From contig OW121741.1 of assembly GCA_933228675.1 (NCBI GenBank), positions 19,354,797 to 19,418,796 of the forward strand: a DNA stretch of 64,000 nt. The letters are read 5' to 3'. A program made the position numbers and the translations under genes. Shown one piece after another: positions 13,141-24,800 of the stretch. Each line of letters opens with the position of its first letter. The first letter of the stretch is position 1. The notes under the pieces were generated by a model. That model saw only the letters and a list, made by a program, of their open reading frames with translations. It did no database searches and was not told the origin of the DNA. The stretch is from Stomorhina lunata (lineage: Eukaryota > Arthropoda > Insecta > Diptera > Rhiniidae).

Positions 13141-14470
13141 TGTTTATTTCTCTAACCTTGGCAAATTGGAAGACTTTATTCTTCCAAGTCCAAGTAATTT
13201 TATGTTAAATGTATCAACATAAAGTTCAAAATTTTTCATTTATTATTTTCAAAAAAATTTTCCTTTTTAACCACTGTCCGGATAGATGGACCGACAATAT
13301 CCTCATAAACATACCGACACATAAAGCAAGTGACAACAAAAGCCCCCTCTTTATTGTGTTAAAAGTGTTAAAATATGATAAATTTTCGTTAACAGGAAAA
13401 AAACAGGACAAAATTGTATTGGTCAATGTCGACCATAAGATACCCTAAACTACAGGGTTAAGGGTTATAGAAGAGCTATTCTTTTGCTATTCGTGACTCC
13501 CAGTTTAGCCTCAAGAGCTATGATGAAATTTGATCAAATTTCTTTATTATACCTTTTTATATCCCTTACATCACGATATTTGTACTTGATATATCTTTTT
13601 TTACTTATAACATGAAAGATTTAGGAAATTTCCGAGAGTTAAAAGTTCAATGGGAACATTATAAAGTACCAATATAGATGTTTAGAATAAACGCCTATAT
13701 AATAAATTTAATCATTATAACTAATGTAGTTTGAAAGTTATGAGCATCTAAACTATTTCAGAGTCTATTTTATACCAATTCTTCCCATCTTTGCTGGTGT
13801 AGGGAAACAAAAGAATCTTCATATCTATTTACATCATCCATTAAAGTAAAAATCTATTAATACTTCATCATGATCTTCATTAACCTAATACCAAGAAATA
13901 TTAAATCTTCCCCTTAGCAAATATTTAACAGCAAAAATCCCACGTTTGTAATAACAAAACCTGACAAATTTGTTAAAAAAAATTTTGTTTTTTTGTAATA
14001 ATATTTTTTTTAAATTCTGTTATATTTAAAGCAAATATTCATCATAATTTAGACACGCTCACAGCCGCAACATTGAGTCTGAACTGCGCCTTGAACTTGA
14101 GCTTTAAATCATTAACAAAAAAAAAAAAAAAAATAAAATTTTTTTATTTGTTTTGACAAAAAATTTGTATTTTTTGATGTTTCTAACTAGAAAATTTCTA
14201 AATGAAATTCTATTGTATTATTGAACATAAATTATAATTTTTATAAGAGGGGAAAAAAAAACAACATAAAAATTTGATTTAGCTGTCAAATTAGTGTGTC
14301 AGAAACAATCAATTAAATTTCTAAAAAAGTTCTGTTCCAATAAACAAATTGCGCAATTTAACTAATAAAAGCTTTTTTGTTAATTAACCTTGAGCAAGGC
14401 TCAAATAATGGTTTTGAAGTCACTTAACACAAAACCTCAGTTATGGCATTCGGGCTTAAACTCCACTTAA
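13141..14470. other. Unique intron sequence
   Basis: No gene or repeat supported. Two overlapping short open frames on opposite strands near 13210-13450 have no protein-like features. Confidence 0.5.
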
Positions 14471-14960
14471 ATTCATCAAAACTTTGCTAAATTAACATAA
14501 TTTAGTAAATATTACAAAATTTTGTCAATATAATAAAATTTAGTTAATATTAAAAAATGTTGTATATTAAAAAAATTTTGTAAATTTTACAAAATTAAGT
14601 TAAATTAACAACATTTAGTAAATATTACAAATTTTTGTATATTAAAAAAATTTTATAATAACAGACAATTTTGTAAATTTTTCAAAATTTTGTAAATTTT
14701 ACAAAATTTAGTAAATATTACAAAATTTTGTAAATTAAAAAAAAATTGTAAATATAAGAAATTTTGTGAATTTTACAAAATTTTGTTAATTTCACAAAAT
14801 TTAGTAAATACTGCAAAACTTTGTTTATTTAAAAAAAAAATTTAAATTTCAAAAATTTTGTAAATTTCACAAAATTTTTTGAATTTTTCAAAATTTTGTA
14901 AATCTTACGAAATCTCACAAAATTTTGTAAATTTACATAATTAAGTAAATTTTACGAATT
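14471..14960. repeat. A/T repeat of the AAATTTTGTAAATTTTAC type
   Basis: Degenerate short-period (about 17-20 bp) repeat of ACAAAATTTTGTAAATTT-like palindromic words, directly abutting the 12-bp satellite that follows. Confidence 0.7.
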
Positions 14961-17594
14961 TTGACATAAACAAAGACATATACTAAGACATAGACTAAGA
15001 GATAGACTAAAACATAGACTAAGACATAGACTAAGATTTATACTAAGACATAGACTAAGACATAGACTAGGACATAGACTAAGACATAGACTAAGACATA
15101 GACTAAGATATAGACTAAGACATAGACTAAGACATAGACTAAGACATAGACTAAGACATAGACTAAGACATAGACTAAGACATAGACTAAGACATAGACT
15201 AAGACATAGACTAAGACATAGACTAAGACATAGACTAAGACATAGACTAAGACATAGACTAAGACATAGACTAAGACATAGACTAAGACATAGACTAAGA
15301 CATAGACTAAGATATAGACTAAGACATAGACTAAGATATAGACTAAGACATAGACTAAGACATAGACTAAGACATAGGCTAATACATAGACTAAGACATA
15401 GACTAAGACATAGACTAAGACATAGACTAAGACATAGACTAAGACATAGACTAAGACATAGACTAAGACATAGACTAAGACATAGACTAAGACATAGACT
15501 AAGATATAGACTAAGACATAGACTAAGATATAGACTAAGACATAGACTAAGACATAGACTAAGACATAGACTAAGATATAGACTAAGGCATAGACATAGA
15601 CTTAGATATAGACTAAGGCATAGACTAAGATATAGACTAAGACATAGACTAAGACATAGACTAAGACATAGACTAAGATATAGACTAAGACATAGACTAA
15701 GACGTAGACTAAGACATAGACTAAGACATAGACTATGACATAGACTAAGACATAGACTAAGACATAGACTAAGACATAGACTAAGACATAGACTAAGACA
15801 TAGACTAAGACATAGACTAAGACATAGACTAAGACATAGACTAAGACATAGACTAAGACATAGACTAAGACATAGACAAAGACATAGACTAAGACTAAGA
15901 CATAGACTAAGACATAGACTAAGACATAGACTAAGACATAGACTAAGACATAGACTAAGACATAGACTAAGACATAGACTAAGACATAGACTAAGACATA
16001 GACTAAGACATAGACTAAGACATAGACTAAGACATAGACTAAGACATAGACTAAGACATAGACTAAGACATAGACTAAGACATAGACTAAGACATAGACT
16101 AAGACATAGACTAAGACATAGACTAAGATATAGACTAAGACATAGACTAAGATATAGACTAAGACATAGACTAAGACATAGACTAAGACATAGGCTAAGA
16201 CATAGACTAAGACATAGACTAAGACATAGACTAAGACATAGACTAAGACATAGACTAAGACATAGACTAAGACATAGACTAAGACATAGACTAAGATATA
16301 GACTAAGACATAGACTAAGACATAGACTAAGACATAGACTAAGATATAGACTAAGGCATAGACATAGACTTAGATATAGACTAAGGCATAGACATAGACT
16401 AAGACATAGACTGAGATAAAGACTAAGACATAGACTAAGACATAGACTAAGACATAGACTAAGACATAGACTAAGACATAGACTAAGACATAGACTAAGA
16501 CATAGACTAAGACATAGACTAAGACATAGACTAAGACATAGACTAAGACATAGACTAAGACATAGACTAAGACATAGACTAAGACATAGACTAAGACATA
16601 ACTAAGACATAGACTAAGACATAGACTAAGACAGAAACTAAGACAGAGACTAAGACATAGACTAAGACTAAAAAAATTTCTTAAATTTTACAAAAATTTT
16701 AAATTTTTTAAATTTTAGATAATTTCATAAATTAAGACATAGACTAAGACATAGACTAAGACATAGACTAAGACATAGACTAAGACATAGACTAAGACAT
16801 AGACTAAGACATAGACTAAGACATAGACTAAGACATAGACTAAGACATAGACTAAGACATAGACTAAGACATAGACTAAGACATAGACTAAGACATAGAC
16901 TAAGACATAGACTAAGACATAGACTAAGACATAGACTAAGACATAGACTAAGACATAGACTAAGACATAGACTAAGACATAGACTAAGACATAGACTAAG
17001 ACATAGACTAAGACATAGACTAAGACATAGACTAAGACATAGACTAAGACAAAGACATAGACTAAGACATAGACTAAAACATAGACTAAGACATAGACTA
17101 AGACATAGACTAAGACATAGACTAAGACATAGACTAAGACATAGACTAAGACATAGACTAAGACATAGACTAAGACATAGACTAAGACATAGACTAAGAC
17201 ATAGACTAAGACATAGACTAAGACATAGACTAAGACATAGACTAAGACATAGACTAAGACATAGACTAAGACATAGACTAAGACAAAGACTAAGACATAG
17301 ACATAGACTAAGATATAGACTAAGACATAGACTAAGACATAGACTAAGACATAGACTAAGACATAGACTAAGACATAGACTAAGACATAGACTAAGACAT
17401 AGACTAAGACATAGACTAAGACATAGACTAAGACATAGACTAAGACATAGACTAAGACATAGACTAAGACATAGACTAAGACATAGACTAAGACATAGAC
17501 TAAGACATAGACTAAGACATAGACTAAGACATAGACTAAGATAGAAACTAAGACAGAGACTAAGACATAGACTAAGACATGGACTAAGACTAAG
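14961..17594. repeat. 12-bp satellite GACATAGACTAA (about 210 copies), interrupted once
   Basis: Unit GACATAGACTAA, very homogeneous. It is interrupted at about 16671-16733 by an A/T segment (AAATTTCTTAAATTTTAC...) that occurs again at the array's right edge (17593-17655), showing that array plus flank were duplicated together. A variant block with GGCATAGACATAGACTTAG recurs at about 15589 and 16357, 768 bp (64 units) apart. Confidence 0.95.
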
Positions 17595-17770
17595 AAAATT
17601 TCTTAAATTTTACAAAAATTTTAAATTTTTTAAATATTAGATAATTTCATAAATTTTAGAAAATTTCATAAATTTTAGAAAATTTTAGAAATTTTAGAAA
17701 ATTTCATAAATTTTAGAAAATTTTATAAATTTTAGAAAATTTTAGAAATTTTAGAAAATTTCATAAAGTG
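17595..17770. repeat. A/T repeat AAATTTTAGAAAATTTCAT
   Basis: Short degenerate repeat bordering the 12-bp satellite. Its reverse complement (TCTAAAATTTATGAAATT-like) resembles the repeat at 19361-20454. Confidence 0.75.
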
Positions 17771-18182
17771 CTACTAAATGTCAAGTTAAAAAGGTATAAA
17801 TATGTTATTCTGAACAGACCTTTTTATATAAGATCGTGGCAGACGGTCTCTACTAGATCTCTTAGAATCTCAAGCTCGATATTTATCTACACAAATACAT
17901 TCTCACAATTCTAATAAAATTATTGTTATTACGATTACAATTGAAAACTTTTATTATTTTTAGGAAGTTCATTAGTTATAATTGAAGTTTCTATCTTTTA
18001 GCACTTTATTATTATTATCATAATTTTTCCAAAACATGATTTTGCAATTATAGTATTTTTAATAATTAAGTTCTTAGTAATTCCAAAAATCTATTTTTTT
18101 TTAATTAAACAAAAAACACTGAGATCATTTTTGGCGATCGCACAAAAAAAAAAAACCTTGTTTTTCATCAAACATTCAAAGG

Positions 18183-18192
18183 GGGAAATCCC
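18183..18192. promoter_or_regulatory. Candidate kappaB (Dif/Dorsal-type) site
   Basis: GGGAAATCCC matches the fly NF-kappaB consensus GGGAAANYCC and, on either strand, GGGWWWWCCM. It lies in TEP intron 1, 117 bp downstream of the exon 1 splice donor. Exact ten-base matches should be rare in DNA this A/T-rich. A GATA-type motif (TGATAA on the minus strand, about 18014-18019) lies within 170 bp. Function is inferred from location beside an immune gene. Confidence 0.45.
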
Positions 18193-18282
18193 ATAGACAA
18201 TTTCAATATAACTCAATTGTCTACAATTAAATAAATAAACACTTCACTTATTTTGTATTGATTCTAGTAATTAAAATAGCAC

Positions 18283-18291
18283 TTCTCAGAA
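18283..18291. promoter_or_regulatory. Candidate STAT site
   Basis: TTCTCAGAA is an exact TTC-N3-GAA, the binding consensus of fly Stat92E. It lies in TEP intron 1, 17 bp downstream of the exon 1 donor. Several Drosophila Tep genes are known JAK/STAT targets, which makes it relevant, but a TTC-N3-GAA match is expected about every few kilobases by chance. Confidence 0.35.
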
Positions 18292-18308
18292 ATTTAGCAT
18301 GAACTTAC

Positions 18309-18376
18309 CCCTCGCTAGCGTTGGCATAGGCAAGTATATGCACTAGGCAAACCAAGAGACTTAACGTAAAACGCAT
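18309..18376 (-). CDS. Tep: TEP exon 1: start codon and signal peptide
   Basis: The exon encodes M1 to E22 plus two bases of codon 23. It begins at ATG 18376-18374 and ends at a GG|GTAAGT donor (GT at 18308-18307). The peptide is MRFTLSLLVCLVHILAYANA followed by SE: a basic residue, a hydrophobic core and an A-N-A cleavage motif, so cleavage after Ala20 is expected. The phase-2 end fits the lone C that opens exon 2 at 888, making Gly23 and then KYTVIAPG, the normal start of a mature TEP. This frame match across 17.4 kb, together with the secretory leader that exon 2 lacks, is why I join them. cDNA would be needed to exclude an alternative first exon. Confidence 0.9.
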
Positions 18377-18500
18377 GTCTCAGATTTTAATTTCACTTAT
18401 TTGCCGGTACAAATTATACTTTTTTCAAAAATCGTCTTTAAATCTAGCCGGTTTGAAAAAAATCGATATTTTATTTTGGATTCTCTAGCTTAAAACCAAA

Positions 18501-18540
18501 AACCGATCTTTACAACTGAACAGTCAATCGATGACTGACC
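18501..18540 (-). promoter_or_regulatory. Candidate TEP core promoter (two Inr motifs, DPE-like element)
   Basis: Read on the minus strand, two insect initiator motifs lie 138-165 bp upstream of the ATG: TCAGTC at 18538-18533 and TCAGTT at 18519-18514. If the A of the first (18536) is +1, positions +28 to +33 are AGATCG (18509-18504), matching five of six positions of the degenerate DPE. No TATA box is visible about 30 bp upstream of either. This suggests a TATA-less Inr/DPE promoter with a 5' UTR of roughly 140-160 nt. It is inferred from short motifs only. Confidence 0.45.
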
Positions 18541-19360
18541 GCAAACTGTTGATGGGTCTTCAAAATATTGTTTGTGTTTGAGCAGAGTTTCATGCTCTCG
18601 CTGTCGCTTGCTGGTAGCAGGTAGCCGAAACAACAGACAACTCGTAGTGGGTATCTACGTCATATGGTTTAAGCATTAAAAAAAAAAATCACACAATTTG
18701 AATACTGGGTTTTTTCTCGTTTTGATTTTTAAATATGTTTTGTAAACAATAAAATATTGAATTAGGGATTTTTTTTCGTGTTTAATTTGGACTCACTCTC
18801 TTAGTCACTGAGTTATAAAATAGTAAGAGTTTGTCTTTTTTGCTTTTGCTTTTTTGTTTACATTTGTATTTGTTTACTTGTTTGTTATTGTTTTCATTTG
18901 CTTTTGTATTTGCTGGGTATTTTTGTTTACATTATTGATTTTCTTTTAATTGTGTGTTTGTTTTGAGGGCAGGGAAACCAGAAATGAGATCTGGTCTACA
19001 CATGTTAATACAAGTAAATAGATCTTAAACAATTTGTGTACCTAAACAAACACATGTAAATCGAAAGTCTCTAAGTCTGTCCATGTAAACTAGTATCAAA
19101 GATTCTATAATATAAGATGTATGCACTTCCATACATTTATATGACGTATGGTCGTTTTGAAAAGTCCCATACAATACAACTAATGAAGACGATTATTCAA
19201 TGGTAAAAGGATCTTAGCTATTAAAAGGAGCCAAAAACCGATTCATCATTTCGGGTACTTCTCATCTTATACAAATACATATCTTTACATTTCGGTGAAA
19301 TTATAGTGAATAGGAAAATATGGCTTTCATTTCGAGATGATACCTAAACCCTTGATGGCT
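18541..19360. other. TEP upstream region
   Basis: Non-repetitive. 18560-18660 has more balanced base composition than its surroundings and may be proximal promoter. The remainder is T-rich with short TTTGT runs and no recognisable gene. Confidence 0.45.
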
Positions 19361-20454
19361 GAAATTTATAAAATTTTCTAAACATTATAAAATTTTTAAA
19401 AATTTATGAAATTCTCTAAAAATTATGAAATTAACAAAAATTTATGAAATTTTTAAAAATTTATAAAATTTTAAAAAAATTTATGAAATATTCAAAAATT
19501 AATGAAATTTTCTAAAAATTACAAAACTTTTAAAAATATATGAAATTTTCAAAAGTTTATGAAATTTGCAAAAAATATATGAAATTTTCAAAAAATTTAT
19601 GAAATTTTAAAAAATTTATGAATTCTTCAAAAATTATAAAATTTTCTAAAACTTATGAAATTTTTAAAAATCTATAAAATTTTTAAAAATTTATGATATT
19701 CTTAAAAACTTATGAAAGTTTTTGAAAATTATTAAATTTTTAAAAAATTTTTGGAATTTTTAAAAATTTATAAAATTTTTAAAAATTTATGAAATTTTTA
19801 AAAATTTATGAAATATTATAAAAATTATGAAATTTTTAAGAATATATTTTATTTTAAAAAATTTATGAAATTTCTAAAAATTCTGACATTATACAAAATT
19901 TATGAAATTTCAAAAAATTTATAAAATTTTCTAAAAATTTTGAAATTTTTAAAAACTTATTATATATTTAAAAATTTATATAATATTAATAAATATTACG
20001 AAATATTCAACAAATTTAAAATTTTCAAAAATTTATGAAATTTTTTAAATATATGAAAAATTTATAATATATTCAAAAATTTATAAATTTATATAATATT
20101 CAAAAAACTATTAAATTTTTAAAAATTTATGAAATTTTCCGAAATTTTTAAAATTTCCAAAAATTTATGAAATATTCAAAAATTTATGCAATTTTTCTAA
20201 AAATTTATGCAATATTCAATAACTTATGAAATTTTAAAAAATTTATGTAATTTTCAATAATTTATGAAATTTTAAAAAAATTATGAAACATTCAAAAATA
20301 TATAATATATATAAATTTTCAAAAATATATAAGATGTTTCAAAATTTATGAAATTTTCAAAAATTTATGAAATTTTCAAAAAACATATAAAATTTTTAAA
20401 AATTTATTAAAATTGCCAAAATTTATGAAATTTTTAAAAATTTATTTAATTTTT
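19361..20454. repeat. Degenerate 20-bp A/T array (AAATTTTTAAAAATTTATGA)
   Basis: About 50 diverged copies of a roughly 20-bp unit. It runs straight into a 12-bp satellite at 20455 through the junction AATTTTTCTTAGTCTATG, matching the mirror image of the junction at 17.59 kb. Confidence 0.9.
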
Positions 20455-20670
20455 CTTAGTCTATGTTTCTATGTCTAAGTCTATGTCTTAGTCTATGTCT
20501 TAATCTATGTCTTAGTCTATGTCATAGTCTATGTCTTAGTCTATGTCTTGGTCTATGCCTTAGTCTATGTCTTAGTCTATATCTTAGTCTATGTCTTTGT
20601 CTATGTGTTAGTTTATGTCTTAGTATATGTCTTAGTCTAGACATAGATCAACACATAGTTTATGTCTTTG
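20455..20670. repeat. 12-bp satellite TTAGTCTATGTC, short array (about 17 copies)
   Basis: Same sequence as the satellite at 14961-17594 but on the opposite strand. More diverged than the long arrays. The leucine/cysteine/serine-rich open frame across it is a by-product of the repeat. Confidence 0.92.
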
Positions 20671-21891
20671 TTTTTGATAATCGTCTCCATTAGTTGTTTC
20701 CAAATTAGAGTAAAAACGGTATGCTCTCTGTTTTAAGGGACTTTTTAAACAGACCATGCGTCAAATCGATGTATGGAATTACTACATCTTGTTTTTAAAG
20801 AGTTTTTGCCTAAAGCCCTTTATCTATTTTCAAATTTTTAAGTTTTCTAGACTTTTATCCGCTAATCATTTAAATAAATATTAAATATTAAAATTAAATA
20901 ATTATAGAAAATATTGCAATTGTCATAATTATAGTTTTGTTTTCGTAAAAATACAATAAAAGAAAACATTTCACGACTTTATTGTATTTTATTTTTCCAG
21001 TCAATATTTAATATTTTTCGATATGAAAAAAATAAAACATTTATTAACACAAATTGCACAATAATCTAAAATTGATCTAATGATTTTTGCCTCAAAAACT
21101 GAAAAAATAACAAATTCAAAATAAATATATATTTATAACTAATTGTCAGGTTTTGTGAATAAAATAAATTAAAATTAACATTTTATTTAATACTCGTATT
21201 TGGATGCATGTTCGAGTACTCGTATCTATTGTCGAAATAATATTTAATTTGAAATATTCAATAAGTTATGACGTCTGTCGGCTGGCAATTAAAATTAAAT
21301 TTATATTAAAATGCAGCGAAATATGAGACGTGTTTAATAAATACAAAATATAAAATTAAACTTGCCCTGACATTTTTAATGAAAATTATTTTAATTATAA
21401 TCAAATTAAATTTTAACAGTTTTTTTTTTTGCGCCGAATATCTCTATATCTATTGTTTTGGTGGTTAGTCATAATTGGAAATTTATAATTTCATATGCAT
21501 GAAGAATTCAAATTATATTAAATAGGGATTTTTTATACAGAAATTTAGCTAAAAAGTTTAATCAAATAAAGAAAAACAGATGTTGAAACTTAACAGATTA
21601 TCAATCTGTTGTTCAAAATTAAAATTTTAAAAATTCCAGCTAAGATTTCAGTTCAGCTCTAGATAAGGCTAGGTCAGTGAGTCTGATAGTCAGGCTCACT
21701 TAGACTATGAAGTCCATTGTGTCATAACTGAAGCTAAAAAGCATATTAAAGCATACACCTTGAATCATAATGAATTAGAGTAAAAGCTGTATACTCTCTT
21801 TCTATGGAGTTTTCAAAACGACCATACGGCAGATCATTATGTGGATGTGTAACATCTTTATATTATAGAGCATCTGGCGTCGCATACAAAC
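20671..21891. other. Unique A/T-rich intergenic sequence
   Basis: No gene seen. The phrase AATTAGAGTAAAA followed by GTATRCTCTCT occurs twice (about 20704 and 21774), each followed by a similar 'CGACCATACG' type sequence, so a short diverged duplication about 1.07 kb apart is likely. Confidence 0.45.
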
Positions 21892-24800
21892 AAGTTCTGT
21901 TCTTGTTCAGTTCTAGTTTAGTTCTAGTTCAGTTCTAGTTCAGTTCTAGTTCAGTTCTAGTTCAGTTCTAGTTCAGTTCTAGTTCAGTTCTAGTTCTGTT
22001 CTAGTTCAGTTCTAGTTCAGTTCTATTTCAGTTCTAGTTCAGTTCTAGTTCAGTTTTAGTTCAGTTCTAGTTCAGTTCTAGTTCAGTTCTAGTTCAGTTC
22101 TAGTTCAGTTCTAGTTCAGTTCTAGTTCAGTTCTAGTTCAGTTCTAGTTCAGTTCTAGTTCAGTTCTAGTTCAGTTCTAGTTCAGTTCTAGTTCAGTTCT
22201 AGTTCAGTTCTAGTTCAGTTCTAGTTCAGTTCTAGTTCAGTTCTAGTTCAGTTCTAGTTCAGTTCTAGTTCAGTTCTAGTTCAGTTCTAGTTCAGTTCTA
22301 GTTCAGTTCTAGTTCAGTTCTAGTTCAGTTCTAGTTCAGTTCTAGTTCAGTTCTAGTTCAGTTCTAGTTCAGTTCTAGTTCAGTTCTAGTTCAGTTCTAG
22401 TTCAGTTCTAGTTCAGTTCTAGTTCTAGTTCAGTTCTAGTTCAGTTCTAGTTCAGTTCTAGTTCAGTTCTAGTTCAGTTCTAGTTCAGTTCTAGTTCAGT
22501 TCTAGTTCTGTTCTAGTTCAGTTCTAGTTCAGTTCTAGTTCAGTTCTAGTTTAGTTCTAGTTCAGTTCTAGTTCAGTTCTTGTTCTGTTCTAGTTCTGTT
22601 CTAGTTCTGTTCTAGTTCTGTTCTAGTTCTGTTCTAGTTCTGTTCTAGTTCTGTTCTAGTTCTGTTCTAGTTCTGTTCTAGTTCTGTTCTAGTTCTGTTC
22701 TAGTTCTGTTCTAGTTCTGTTCTAGTTCTGTTCTAGTTCTGTTCTAGTTCTGTTCTAGTTCTGTTCTAGTTCTGTTCTAGTTCTGTTCTAGTTCTGTTCT
22801 AGTTCTGTTCTAGTTCTGTTCTAGTTCTGTTCTAGTTCTGTTCTAGTTCTGTTCTAGTTCTGTTCTAGTTCTGTTCTAGTTCTGTTCTAGTTCTGTTCTA
22901 GTTCTGTTCTAGTTCTGTTCTGTTCTAGTTCTGTTCTAGTTCTGTTCTAGTTCTGTTCTAGTTCTGTTCTAGTTCTGTTCTAGTTCTGTTCTAGTTCTGT
23001 TCTAGTTCTGTTCTAGTTCTGTTCTAGTTCTGTTCTAGTTCTGTTCTAGTTCTGTTCTAGTTCTGTTCTAGTTCTGTTCTAGTTCTGTTCTAGTTCTGTT
23101 CTAGTTCTGTTCTAGTTCTGTTCTAGTTCTGTTCTAGTTCTGTTCTAGTTCTGTTCTAGTTCTGTTCTAGTTCTGTTCTAGTTCTGTTCTAGTTCTGTTC
23201 TAGTTCTGTTCTAGTTCTGTTCTAGTTCTGTTCTAGTTCTGTTCTAGTTCTGTTCTAGTTCTGTTCTAGTTCTGTTCTAGTTCTGTTCTAGTTCTGTTCT
23301 AGTTCTGTTCTAGTTCTGTTCTAGTTCTGTTCTAGTTCTGTTCTAGTTCTGTTCTAGTTCTGTTCTAGTTCTGTTCTAGTTCTGTTCTAGTTCTGTTCTA
23401 GTTCTGTTCTAGTTCTGTTCTAGTTCTGTTCTAGTTCTGTTCTAGTTCTGTTCTAGTTCTGTTCTAGTTCTGTTCTAGTTCTGTTCTAGTTCTGTTCTAG
23501 TTCTGTTCTAGTTCTGTTCTAGTTCTGTTCTAGTTCTGTTCTAGTTCTGTTCTAGTTCTGTTCTAGTTCTGTTCTAGTTCTGTTCTAGTTCTGTTCTAGT
23601 TCTGTTCTAGTTCTGTTCTAGTTCTGTTCTAGTTCTGTTCTAGTTCTGTTCTAGTTCTGTTCTAGTTCTGTTCTAGTTCTGTTCTAGTTCTGTTCTAGTT
23701 CTGTTCTAGTTCTGTTCTAGTTCTGTTCTAGTTCTGTTCTAGTTCTGTTCTAGTTCTGTTCTAGTTCTGTTCTAGTTCTGTTCTAGTTCTGTTCTAGTTC
23801 TGTTCTAGTTCTGTTCTAGTTCTGTTCTAGTTCTGTTCTAGTTCTGTTCTAGTTCTGTTCTAGTTCTGTTCTAGTTCTGTTCTAGTTCTGTTCTAGTTCT
23901 GTTCTAGTTCTGTTCTAGTTCTGTTCTAGTTCTGTTCTAGTTCTGTTCTAGTTCTGTTCTAGTTCTGTTCTAGTTCTGTTCTAGTTCTGTTCTAGTTCTG
24001 TTCTAGTTCTGTTCTAGTTCTGTTCTAGTTCTGTTCTAGTTCTGTTCTAGTTCTGTTCTAGTTCTGTTCTAGTTCTGTTCTAGTTCTGTTCTAGTTCTGT
24101 TCTAGTTCTGTTCTAGTTCTGTTCTAGTTCTGTTCTAGTTCTGTTCTAGTTCTGTTCTAGTTCTGTTCTAGTTCTGTTCTAGTTCTGTTCTAGTTCTGTT
24201 CTAGTTCTGTTCTAGTTCTGTTCTAGTTCTGTTCTAGTTCTGTTCTAGTTCTGTTCTAGTTCTGTTCTAGTTCTGTTCTAGTTCTGTTCTAGTTCTGTTC
24301 TAGTTCTGTTCTAGTTCTGTTCTAGTTCTGTTCTAGTTCTGTTCTAGTTCTGTTCTAGTTCTGTTCTAGTTCTGTTCTAGTTCTGTTCTAGTTCTGTTCT
24401 AGTTCTGTTCTAGTTCTGTTCTAGTTCTGTTCTAGTTCTGTTCTAGTTCTGTTCTAGTTCTGTTCTAGTTCTGTTCTAGTTCTGTTCTAGTTCTGTTCTA
24501 GTTCTGTTCTAGTTCTGTTCTAGTTCTGTTCTAGTTCTGTTCTAGTTCTGTTCTAGTTCTGTTCTAGTTCTGTTCTAGTTCTGTTCTAGTTCTGTTCTAG
24601 TTCTGTTCTAGTTCTGTTCTAGTTCTGTTCTAGTTCTGTTCTAGTTCTGTTCTAGTTCTGTTCTAGTTCTGTTCTAGTTCTGTTCTAGTTCTAGTTCTGT
24701 TCTAGTTCTGTTCTAGTTCTGTTCTAGTTCTGTTCTAGTTCTGTTCTAGTTCTGTTCTAGTTCTGTTCTAGTTCTGTTCTAGTTCTGTTCTAGTTCTGTT

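Larger units (their letters stand above)
889..18308 (-). other. Tep: TEP intron 1 (17,420 bp)
   Basis: A single long intron with canonical ends separates the signal-peptide exon from exon 2. It is mostly tandem repeat, listed separately: AAGCTT-rich tract, 31-bp array, 35-bp array, inverted-repeat element, ~120-bp repeat and 12-bp satellite. I found no further exon in it: open frames inside it are short, A/T-driven and lack protein-like composition. Its exon-1-proximal end (18180-18300) holds candidate kappaB and STAT sites. Confidence 0.85.
17771..18308. other. Exon-1-proximal end of TEP intron 1
   Basis: Non-repetitive sequence between satellite and exon 1. It contains the candidate kappaB and STAT sites and a GATA-type motif. 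Nothing coding. Confidence 0.5.

Noticed and set aside
18441..18480. Upstream non-coding exon acceptor before the TEP start codon
   Set aside because: No pyrimidine-rich acceptor is visible on the minus strand between the initiator motifs and the ATG, so a continuous 5' UTR is simpler.
20463..20693. Leucine/cysteine/serine-rich open frame with signal-peptide look
   Set aside because: Same satellite read on the other strand; periodic four-residue repeat with no splice or promoter context.
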